Shown: positions 33,769 to 41,013 of the stretch, in pieces | Layout of the letters: the number at the start of each line of letters is the position of its first letter | Position numbering within the stretch: the first letter of the stretch is position 1 | NCBI GenBank assembly: GCA_021798015.1 | Contig: JAJZYP010000003.1 | Location: forward strand, 1-49,559 | Length of the DNA stretch: 49,559 nt | DNA from: a bacterium | Lineage (GTDB): Bacteria; SZUA-79; Acidulodesulfobacterales; Acidulodesulfobacteraceae | Reading direction: 5' to 3' | The notes under the pieces: generated by a model | What the model was told of the DNA's origin: nothing | Database searches by the model: none | What the model saw: only the letters and a program-made list of their open reading frames with translations | Position numbers and translations under genes: made by a program

Positions 33769-34218
33769 TCAATCTTTTAATTTTTCCATAGAGGTAATCT
33801 TAGAAATTCTATTTTCATGCCTTCCGCCTTCGTACATGGATGACATAAATTTATCGATATATCTTATTGCCTCTGTGGGCGTGGTTGTCCTGCCGCCCAG
33901 GGTTAAGACATTGGCATTATTATGCTTCTTTGCAACCTCCGCCGTATATTCATCATAAGCCAGAGCCGCCCTGATTCCGTTTATTTTATTTGCGGCTATT
34001 TCCATTCCAATACCCGTTCCGCAAACGAGAATACCGAAAGAATTCTTATCGTCGTCCGCCTTTACTTTTTCGGCTACCTTAAGGGCGTAATCGGGATAAT
34101 CCACGCTCTTTAACGAATCCGTTCCCATATCAAGATAATTTATACCTTTCTCTTTAAGATAATTTTTTATAGACTCTTTTAATTCAAAACCGGCATGATC
34201 AGACCCTAAGAATATCAT
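33769..34218 (-). CDS. rpiB: Ribose-5-phosphate isomerase B
   Basis: This interconverts ribose 5-phosphate and ribulose 5-phosphate. It shows IFLGSDHAGFELKESIKNYL (residues 2-21), the catalytic Cys loop GILVCGTGIGMEIAANKINGIRAALAYDEYTAEVAKKHNNANVLTLGGR, and the C-terminal helix ending FMSSMYEGGRHENRI. The 149-residue length is typical. It lies 8 nt after fabF. It supplies the pentose phosphate step missing from the tal-tkt-zwf-gnd cluster. Confidence 0.95.
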   Translation of the reverse strand: MIFLGSDHAGFELKESIKNYLKEKGINYLDMGTDSLKSVDYPDYALKVAEKVKADDDKNSFGILVCGTGIGMEIAANKINGIRAALAYDEYTAEVAKKHNNANVLTLGGRTTTPTEAIRYIDKFMSSMYEGGRHENRISKITSMEKLKD

Positions 34219-34226
34219 TTATAATA

Positions 34227-35483
34227 TTATTCCTCCCATTTTTTAAAAACTAATGTGGCATTTGTCCCGCCAAATCCAAAAGAATTTGATATCGCATATC
34301 GTACATCGGCCTTTTGCATTACATTGGGAACATAATCCAAATCGCACTCTTCGCCGGGTTCATCTAAATTTATCGTAGGGGGTATTATCCCCGTACTGAC
34401 AGTTAATGCAGTGGCAACCGCTTCTATTCCGCCGGCCGCTCCAAGCGCATGCCCTATCATGGATTTAATGGAACTAATTTTTAACTCCTTAGTTTTATCC
34501 TTAAAAAGCTGCTTTATGGCCTTAGTTTCGTTTAAATCGTTATAATAAGTGGATGTCCCATGGGCGTTTACATAATCTATATTATCGGGGGTTAACCCTG
34601 CGTCCTCTATGGCATTTTTCATACTGTAGTATGCGCCTTCGGCGTTTGGGTCGGGGGTGGAAAGATGATAAGCATCCGAAGAAACGCCGTATCCCACAAT
34701 TTCGGCGATTATTTTTGCGCCCCTTTTTAACGCGCCGCTTAACTCCTCGAGGATAACGATACCCGCCCCCTCGCTTACGACAAAACCGTCCCTATTTTTA
34801 TCGAACGGCCTCGAAGCCTTTGCCGGTTCGTCGTTTCTTGTGGAAAGCGCCTTCATCGCGTTAAAGCCCGAAATACAAAGCGGGGTAATCGTGGATTCGG
34901 CGCCGCCCGCTATCATCGCGTCGGCGTCTCCCCTTGCTATTATTTTGTACGCGTCTCCAATGGAATTGGTGCCTGTGGAACAGGCAGATACGGTACTGGC
35001 GTTAGGGCCTTTAGCTCCCGTCATTATTGAAATCTGGCCCGGCGCCAGATTTATTAAAAGCATCGGGATAAAAAACGGCGAAATTTTTTTAGGTCCTCCT
35101 TCCAAAAGCAGTGTGTGATACTTTTCTATGGTCATAAGTCCGCCGATGCCGGCGCCAATCCATACGCCGACCCTGTGAGCATTTTCCTTCGTAATCCCAA
35201 GTCCAGACATATCAACGGCCATTTTGGAACAGGCATAAGCGTAATGAATAAATTGGTCCATTTTTTTAACTTCTTTTTTGTCGATAAATCTCTCGGGATT
35301 AAACCCTTTTACCTCGCCGGCTATCTTAGTCGCGTAGCTTTCCGTATCAAAGCGGGTAATTAAACCGATGCCGCTTTCCCCTTTTATCATCTTATTCCAG
35401 GATGATTCAAGATCGTTGCCGAGCGCGGTAATCATGGAAAGTCCCGTAATAACGACTCTTCTATCGCAATTAACTGTTCTCAT
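34227..35483 (-). CDS. fabF: Beta-ketoacyl-ACP synthase II
   Basis: This is the main condensing enzyme of fatty acid elongation. It has VVITGLSMITALGNDLESSW, the nucleophile ASTVSACSTGTNSIGDAYK, NAHGTSTYYNDLNET with one catalytic His, and IKSMIGHALGAAGGIEAVATAL with the second. It ends ISNSFGFGGTNATLVFKKW. The length is 418 residues. It follows acpP by 53 nt in the usual acpP-fabF order. Confidence 0.97.
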   Translation of the reverse strand: MRTVNCDRRVVITGLSMITALGNDLESSWNKMIKGESGIGLITRFDTESYATKIAGEVKGFNPERFIDKKEVKKMDQFIHYAYACSKMAVDMSGLGITKENAHRVGVWIGAGIGGLMTIEKYHTLLLEGGPKKISPFFIPMLLINLAPGQISIMTGAKGPNASTVSACSTGTNSIGDAYKIIARGDADAMIAGGAESTITPLCISGFNAMKALSTRNDEPAKASRPFDKNRDGFVVSEGAGIVILEELSGALKRGAKIIAEIVGYGVSSDAYHLSTPDPNAEGAYYSMKNAIEDAGLTPDNIDYVNAHGTSTYYNDLNETKAIKQLFKDKTKELKISSIKSMIGHALGAAGGIEAVATALTVSTGIIPPTINLDEPGEECDLDYVPNVMQKADVRYAISNSFGFGGTNATLVFKKWEE

Positions 35484-35536
35484 AGTAAATCCGTTATAAA
35501 TCTTTATTTTGATGGTTTTAATAATAAAGATGCAAA

Positions 35537-35770
35537 TTATTTTGTATGCTCATCGATATATGAAACTGCATCCTGAACCGTTTTAATCTTTTCGGCATCT
35601 TCATCGGATATCTCTATCCCGAACTCCTCTTCAAAAGCCATAACCAATTCTACGGTGTCCAAAGAATCCGCACCAAGGTCTTCGACAAATGAAGCCTCGT
35701 TAGTAACCTCATCGGGAGTAACCCCGAGCTGCTCGACGATTATTTCTTTAACCTTTTTTTCCACTGACAT
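35537..35770 (-). CDS. acpP: Acyl carrier protein
   Basis: This 77-residue acidic four-helix carrier has the phosphopantetheine site at S36 in [37 protein letters not shown] with good spacing lies before the ATG, fitting high expression. It lies between fabG and fabF. Confidence 0.98.
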   Translation of the reverse strand: MSVEKKVKEIIVEQLGVTPDEVTNEASFVEDLGADSLDTVELVMAFEEEFGIEISDEDAEKIKTVQDAVSYIDEHTK

Positions 35771-35839
35771 TTACTTTTTCACCCCCTCCTTGTTAATTAA
35801 TTTAAATTCATAAAATTAATTAATATTTTTATTATTAAA

Positions 35840-36595
35840 TTACTGCATAAACATTCCGCCGTTTACATTAATAACGGCACCCGTGATATAATTCGATAAA
35901 ATAGACGATAAAAAAAGCACCGCATTCGAAACATCGGTTGGGTCGCCGATGCGGCTTAACGGGATTGTCTTTTTTATCCCGTCTTTTATATCCTCAGGTA
36001 ATTTATCGGTCATAGACGACTTTATAAAACCGGGAGCGACGGCATTTGCAATTATGCCCCTGGCGGCATATTCCTTAGCAATAGATTTAGTAAAGGCAAT
36101 AATTCCCGCCTTGGCTGCCGCGTAATTTGCCTGACCCGCGTTGCCGGTTTCGCCGATTACGGATGTTATATTAATTACCCTGCCGCTTTTAGCTTTTACC
36201 ATATATTTCAACACATTTTTCGTAACATAAAACAGTCCGTTTAAATTGACATCAAGCACATCGAGCCAGTCTTCATCGCTCATCCTTATAAGCAGAGAAT
36301 CCTTAACAATGCCGGCGTTATTGACAAGAATGTCTATTTTTGACTCCTTTGCTTCTATTTTCCGTATAATATCCGTTACCTCTTGAGAATTTTTTATATC
36401 GAGCTCGTAGAAGTCGAATTCATCCGAAATTTCTTTAAGTTCATTCCGAATATCTAAAAATTTGTTATAAGTCTTGCCCAGAATTATAACTCTTGCTCCT
36501 GCAGAAAGTTGAGTTTTGACAATGGACAACCCGATTCCCGCATATCCTCCCGTAACAATCGTTACCTTACCGCTTAAATCGATACAATAAGACAT
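35840..36595 (-). CDS. fabG: 3-oxoacyl-ACP reductase
   Basis: This NADPH-dependent short-chain dehydrogenase has TGGYAGIG (residues about 15-22), LVNNAGIVKDSLLIRMSDEDW, the catalytic Ser in NITSVIGETGNAGQANYAAAKAGIIAFTKS with YxxxK, and APGFIKSSMTDKLPEDIK. TGGYAGIG differs from the usual TG(A/G)xRGIG, so the Arg that often helps bind the NADPH phosphate is missing. The fab-cluster position supports the FabG call. The length is 251 residues. Confidence 0.94.
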   Translation of the reverse strand: MSYCIDLSGKVTIVTGGYAGIGLSIVKTQLSAGARVIILGKTYNKFLDIRNELKEISDEFDFYELDIKNSQEVTDIIRKIEAKESKIDILVNNAGIVKDSLLIRMSDEDWLDVLDVNLNGLFYVTKNVLKYMVKAKSGRVINITSVIGETGNAGQANYAAAKAGIIAFTKSIAKEYAARGIIANAVAPGFIKSSMTDKLPEDIKDGIKKTIPLSRIGDPTDVSNAVLFLSSILSNYITGAVINVNGGMFMQ

Positions 36596-36640
36596 AAATT
36601 ATAATTAACTTACAGATAAAATACCGGTTTAGATTTCCCG

Positions 36641-37612
36641 TTAGTTATTAACAAGTAAAAATTTTTCCAATTCTTTTAATGTCGCAACGGAATTAATAGA
36701 TAAAGAATTGACCCCTTTATCTATCCTTTTTATTAAAGAACTTAAAACATTTGAAGGTCCGATTTCAATAAAGGTGGAAACATTAAATATTTTCTTCATA
36801 TTCAAAACGGACTCGCTCCATCTCACGGGAGAAGTTATCTGTTCCAAAAGAAGCCTGATAACATCGGTTTTTTTAGAATAATTTAAAGAGTCGGCATTTG
36901 AAAATATTTCGCAATGGGCATCAGAAAACCAGTCTTCTTTAAAATAGGCTGACAAATTACCCTTTGCCTCTTCCATAAACGGCGTATGAAACGGGGCGCT
37001 GACCGGCAATATAACAGTCTTTTTGGCTCCCCGTTCTTTAAGAACGGCGCATGCCTCGTCCACAGAAGAGGATTCCCCCGATATAACGGTTTGAACGGGC
37101 GAATTAAAATTCGCTATAAATACCTTGTCCTTATTATCCGAACCGTTTATCTTATTGATTACCGATTTTATAATATCCTCGTCAAGTCCAATTATTGCCG
37201 CCATCCTGCCAAAACCCGCGGGACACGCATTTTGCATAAAAACCCCTCTTTTTTTTGTGATTAAAAGGGCATGCAAAAAATCCAAAGAACCTGCAAAAAC
37301 ATTGGCGCTGTACTCGCCGAGACTATGGCCGGAAACGCAAACAGGATTAAGACCCGTTTCTTTTTGCATTGCTTTAAGTATGGCTGTGCTCACGGTTAAA
37401 ATGGCCGGCTGGGTATTTTCGGTTAAATTAAGCAGCCTTTCATCATCCCCAAAAATTAGCTTTTTCATATCCATGCCTAAGATATCCGAAGACTCTTCTA
37501 AGACAAGCCTTGCTTCGTTAAAATTTTCAAAAATATCCTTTCCCATGCCCGTATGCTGTGACCCCTGTCCGGGAAAGACAAATGCAATATTTGGGTTTGC
37601 TCTTTTTTCCAT
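36641..37612 (-). CDS. fabD: Malonyl-CoA:ACP transacylase
   Basis: This moves malonyl from CoA to ACP. It has FVFPGQGSQHTGMGKDIFENF (residues 11-31), catalytic Ser in VCVSGHSLGEYSANVFAGSL, the Arg region KKRGVFMQNACPAGFGRMAAIIGL, and the catalytic His in PVSAPFHTPFMEEA. The length is 323 residues. Its ATG immediately follows the fabK stop, so translation is probably coupled. Confidence 0.96.
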   Translation of the reverse strand: MEKRANPNIAFVFPGQGSQHTGMGKDIFENFNEARLVLEESSDILGMDMKKLIFGDDERLLNLTENTQPAILTVSTAILKAMQKETGLNPVCVSGHSLGEYSANVFAGSLDFLHALLITKKRGVFMQNACPAGFGRMAAIIGLDEDIIKSVINKINGSDNKDKVFIANFNSPVQTVISGESSSVDEACAVLKERGAKKTVILPVSAPFHTPFMEEAKGNLSAYFKEDWFSDAHCEIFSNADSLNYSKKTDVIRLLLEQITSPVRWSESVLNMKKIFNVSTFIEIGPSNVLSSLIKRIDKGVNSLSINSVATLKELEKFLLVNN

Positions 37613-38560
37613 TTAACCTTTTATAAATTTAGACATATTATTGATAAAATCTTCAGCCTGGAAAACTATTTCTTCTATAACCTCTTTTACGGTTTTTTCC
37701 TCTTTTATCAGTCCCGCAATCTGTCCGCTCATTAAAGAACCCATTTCGATATCCCCGTCAACCGACGCAGCTTTCAATCTTCCCGTGCCGAGTTTTTCGT
37801 ATTCAACGACCGGCGAACATTTTTCTTCCAATTCGAGAAACATTTTCGCGAGCCTGTTTTTTAACACCCTGACAGGATGCCCCGTCGGCCTTCCGGTAAC
37901 GACGGTATCCCTGTCGGATGCCTTTATTACCATATCCTTCCAGTTTTGATGCACATGGCATTCCTTAGTCGCAAGAAATCTCGTGCCCATTTGAACGCCG
38001 CTTGCGCCCAGACATAAAGCGGCGGCGAACCCTCTGTAATCCGCAATTCCGCCCGCAGCTATAACGGGAATATTAACGCTATCGACAACCTGCGGAACAA
38101 TTACCATGGTGGTTAGCTCCCCGATATGCCCTCCCGATTCCGTACCCTCGGCAATTAAGGCATCCGCCCCAGCCTTTTCCATCCTTTTTGCAAGAGCCGT
38201 CGATGGAATAACGGGAATTACTTTTATGCCCGCTTCGTGAAATTTTTTAATGTAAGGTCCCGCATTTCCGGCTCCGGTCGTAACAACAGGGACGCCCTCT
38301 CGTATAACGGCATCGACTAATTCACCTATATGAGGCAAATATAGTATAAGATTTACGCCGAAAGGCTTATCGGTATTTTCCTTAGCTTTTCTTATTTCCT
38401 TAACAAGGAGATCCGGGGGCATCTGCCCTGCCCCTATTATACCCAAGCCTCCGGCATTTGAAACGGCGCTTGCAAGAGCATAATTCGAAGCCCATGCCAT
38501 TCCGCCCTGAAAAATCGGATATTTTATCCCAATTTTATCACATATGGGAGATTTTATCAT
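37613..38560 (-). CDS. fabK: Enoyl-ACP reductase II (FMN, FabK type)
   Basis: This is a TIM-barrel flavoenzyme of the nitronate monooxygenase/FabK family. It has CDKIGIKYPIFQGGMAWASNYALASAVSNAGGLGIIGAG (residues about 6-44), HEAGIKVIPVIPSTALAKRMEKAGADALIAEGTESGGHIGELTTM, and VPVIAAGGIADYRGFAAALCLGASGVQMGTRFLATKEC. At 315 residues in the middle of the fab cluster, with no fabI in view, it is the likely enoyl reductase. FabK enzymes are insensitive to triclosan. Confidence 0.93.
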   Translation of the reverse strand: MIKSPICDKIGIKYPIFQGGMAWASNYALASAVSNAGGLGIIGAGQMPPDLLVKEIRKAKENTDKPFGVNLILYLPHIGELVDAVIREGVPVVTTGAGNAGPYIKKFHEAGIKVIPVIPSTALAKRMEKAGADALIAEGTESGGHIGELTTMVIVPQVVDSVNIPVIAAGGIADYRGFAAALCLGASGVQMGTRFLATKECHVHQNWKDMVIKASDRDTVVTGRPTGHPVRVLKNRLAKMFLELEEKCSPVVEYEKLGTGRLKAASVDGDIEMGSLMSGQIAGLIKEEKTVKEVIEEIVFQAEDFINNMSKFIKG

Positions 38561-38580
38561 TTTATTGTTTCATCCTATTA

Positions 38581-38604
38581 GGGGACAGGCTTAAGCCTGT
38601 CCCC
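38581..38604. repeat. REP-like perfect palindrome (GGGGACAG type)
   Basis: This is a perfect 24-nt palindrome with half site GGGGACAGGCTT, between fabH and fabK. It shares the GGGGACAG/CTGTCCCC ends with the element at 27448 but has a different centre, as expected for a dispersed REP-like family. No T-run follows, so it is not a standard terminator and fits inside the operon. Confidence 0.75.
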
Positions 38605-38639
38605 GTTTTACCATATATCATATATATAGTTATATAGTT

Positions 38640-39623
38640 TTACCATCTTATTATAGAAGATGCCCATGCGAGTCCAGCGCCGATAGCATCGATTAATACC
38701 AGATCCCCTTCTTTTATGCGGCCCGAAACGCACGCTTCGTCTAACGCAATAGGGATTGAACCGCTTGAAGTATTTCCATACTTCTCCACATTTACGAAAA
38801 CCCTCTCCATTGGAAAACACAACTTCTTTGCGGTGGCTTCTATTATCCTGATATTTGCCTGATGGGGAACAAACAAATCGATATCTTCCGGCTTAAGGCC
38901 GTTAAATTTAATAGCCTCTTCGGCAACATCTTTAAGATATTTTACCGCATATTTAAAAAGCTCGGAACCCTTCATCTTTATATAATGGTCAAGATTATTT
39001 ACCGTCTGGGCGGTTGCGGGCATTAAAGAGCCTCCCGCAGGAAGTTTAAGTATATTGTCATGCCCGCCCTCGGAATGTATGTGGGTCGATAAGATACCTC
39101 TTGTATTTTCGGTATTTGCGGATAACACCGCCGCCCCTCCGCCGTCACCGAATAATACGCAGGTTGACCTGTCGGTATAATCGGTAATTCTCGAAAGTAA
39201 ATCGGCGCCGATAACTAATGCATTTTTATATCTGCCCGATTTAATAAAGCTGTCTGCAATGGATAAAGAATAAATAAAGCCGCTGCACCCTGCGCTTACA
39301 TCAAAAGCGGCCGCATTTTTCAGCCCTAATTTTTCTTGAACGATGCAGGCGGTGGACGGAAATATCATATCCGGCGTAATTGTTCCGACTATGATAAGCT
39401 CTATGTCCATCGGGCTCACCCCCGAGCGCTTAATTGCCCGCCTTGCGGCATTGGCGGCTATATCCGATGTCGTTAAGCCGGCTTCGGCGATCCGCCTTTC
39501 TTTAATGCCGGTCCTTGAGGTAATCCACTCGTCCGATGTATCGACAATACTGCAAAGTTCTTCATTGGTAAGCACTTTTTCCGGAACATACGAACCGATT
39601 CCTGTAATCTGTGAATATATCAA
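38640..39623 (-). CDS. fabH: Beta-ketoacyl-ACP synthase III
   Basis: This starts fatty acid synthesis by joining acetyl-CoA to malonyl-ACP. It has GIGSYVPEKVLTNEEL, the nucleophile C113 in DVSAGCSGFIYSL, the catalytic His in DLFVPHQANIRIIEATAKKL, and Asn in NVEKYGNTSSGSIPIAL. It ends DAIGAGLAWASSIIRW. The length is 327 residues. It lies 32 nt after plsX. Confidence 0.97.
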   Translation of the reverse strand: MIYSQITGIGSYVPEKVLTNEELCSIVDTSDEWITSRTGIKERRIAEAGLTTSDIAANAARRAIKRSGVSPMDIELIIVGTITPDMIFPSTACIVQEKLGLKNAAAFDVSAGCSGFIYSLSIADSFIKSGRYKNALVIGADLLSRITDYTDRSTCVLFGDGGGAAVLSANTENTRGILSTHIHSEGGHDNILKLPAGGSLMPATAQTVNNLDHYIKMKGSELFKYAVKYLKDVAEEAIKFNGLKPEDIDLFVPHQANIRIIEATAKKLCFPMERVFVNVEKYGNTSSGSIPIALDEACVSGRIKEGDLVLIDAIGAGLAWASSIIRW

Positions 39624-39655
39624 TTTTTTAAACCTTCGCTATCAAAATTTATATT

Positions 39656-40675
39656 TTATTGGGATAAATAACCGCTTTCGGCATTGGCTTCTATTTTATG
39701 GCTGATATTTAAAGTTATCCCTTTTTCGACAAAGTGCTTGGCAACAAAAATGGCGCTCGCGATTGCTTTTGGGCTTGCGCCGCCGTGGGCGATAAATGCC
39801 GCTCCGTTAACCCCGAGAAGCGGCGCCCCGCCGTATTCGTTGTGGTCAACAAGTTTTTTAAAATTTTTTAATGATTTTTTAGCAAGAAAAAACCCTAATT
39901 TCGCCATAAGGCTTTTGTCCACTTCGTCTTTTAAAAGATTAAATATTGTTTCGGCCAGCGTCTCGGATGCTTTTAAAATAACATTGCCCGTAAATCCGTC
40001 ACAAACAACTACATCGACTTTTCCGTTAAATATCTCTCTACCTTCGACATAGCCGTAAAAATTTAAATCGGTATTTTTTATAATCTTATAAGCCTCCCTT
40101 GTAAGATCGTTACCCTTGGATTCCTCTTCCCCATTGCTTAATAGGCCTATCTTCGGATTTTTTATATCCTTCATAAAAGCGGCATATTCGGCGCCCATTA
40201 TTGCAAATTGAGCAAGATGATGGGGTTTGACATCGACATTCGCTCCCGCGTCTATCAAAACGGTATAGCCGCCGATTGCCGGCATAATAGTAGCTATCGC
40301 AGGCCTGTCTATCCCCTTGATCCGCTTAAAAACAAACATAGCGATAGCCAAAGATGCCCCGCTATTACCCGCGCTGATAACGACATCCGCCTCTTTATTC
40401 TTTACAAGTTCGTAAGCAACGCGCAAAGAAGAGTTTTTTTTATTCCTTACGATAGAAGACGGAGAATCCTTCATTGTAATCCGCTCAGGAGCATGCTTTA
40501 TCTTAACCCTTGATGACATATGCCCGTTTTTTTTAAAAGCGCTCTCTAATGCGGCCTCATCCCCGGTGAGTATTATCTCTAATCCCTCATCCGACTCTAC
40601 GGCGGCTATTGCCCCTAAAACCTCGGGTTCCGGCGCCTTATCTGAACCAAAGCCGTCCAGAGCTATTTTAATCAT
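39656..40675 (-). CDS. plsX: Phosphate acyltransferase PlsX
   Basis: This makes acyl-phosphate from acyl-ACP for phospholipid synthesis. It has IALDGFGSDKAPEPEVLGAIAA (residues 3-24), VVISAGNSGASLAIAMFVFKRIKGIDRPAIATIMP, DAGANVDVKPHHLAQFAIMG, VVCDGFTGNVILK and the C-terminal HGGASPKAIASAI. The length is 339 residues. The rpmF-plsX-fabH order is the classic one. Confidence 0.97.
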   Translation of the reverse strand: MIKIALDGFGSDKAPEPEVLGAIAAVESDEGLEIILTGDEAALESAFKKNGHMSSRVKIKHAPERITMKDSPSSIVRNKKNSSLRVAYELVKNKEADVVISAGNSGASLAIAMFVFKRIKGIDRPAIATIMPAIGGYTVLIDAGANVDVKPHHLAQFAIMGAEYAAFMKDIKNPKIGLLSNGEEESKGNDLTREAYKIIKNTDLNFYGYVEGREIFNGKVDVVVCDGFTGNVILKASETLAETIFNLLKDEVDKSLMAKLGFFLAKKSLKNFKKLVDHNEYGGAPLLGVNGAAFIAHGGASPKAIASAIFVAKHFVEKGITLNISHKIEANAESGYLSQ

Positions 40676-40740
40676 TTATAATTTCCCCATTTTTAGGTAA
40701 AATTTTAACGCCCGTTAACTCTTTTATATAATTTGTATAA

Positions 40741-40929
40741 TCAGGCTTTTGATTCGGCTGCCGCAATTATAACCCGTCCCCTGTACGTTTTGCAATTAGC
40801 GCACATTCTATGCGGAAGCACGGGCTCCCCGCAATTCGGGCACTTTGAATAATTAGTTGCCTCAAGGCTGTCATGAGTTCTCCTTTTATCCCTCCTGCAT
40901 TTTGAGTGTCTTTTCTTTGGATTTGCCAT
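40741..40929 (-). CDS. rpmF: 50S ribosomal protein L32
   Basis: This 62-residue basic protein starts MANPKKRHSKCRRDKRRTHD and has a zinc-ribbon type four-Cys motif, CPNCGEPVLPHRMCANC. Next comes KTYRGRVII, the usual L32 tail. AAGGAG lies before the ATG. The Cys-containing (zinc-binding) form is kept. Confidence 0.97.
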   Translation of the reverse strand: MANPKKRHSKCRRDKRRTHDSLEATNYSKCPNCGEPVLPHRMCANCKTYRGRVIIAAAESKA

Positions 40930-41013
40930 ATAAATCTCCTTTTATTAATCTGAATTAAACCAATTTTTTAAAATATATGCTATATTATTAATAAAATATT
41001 AAAATGTCAATGT

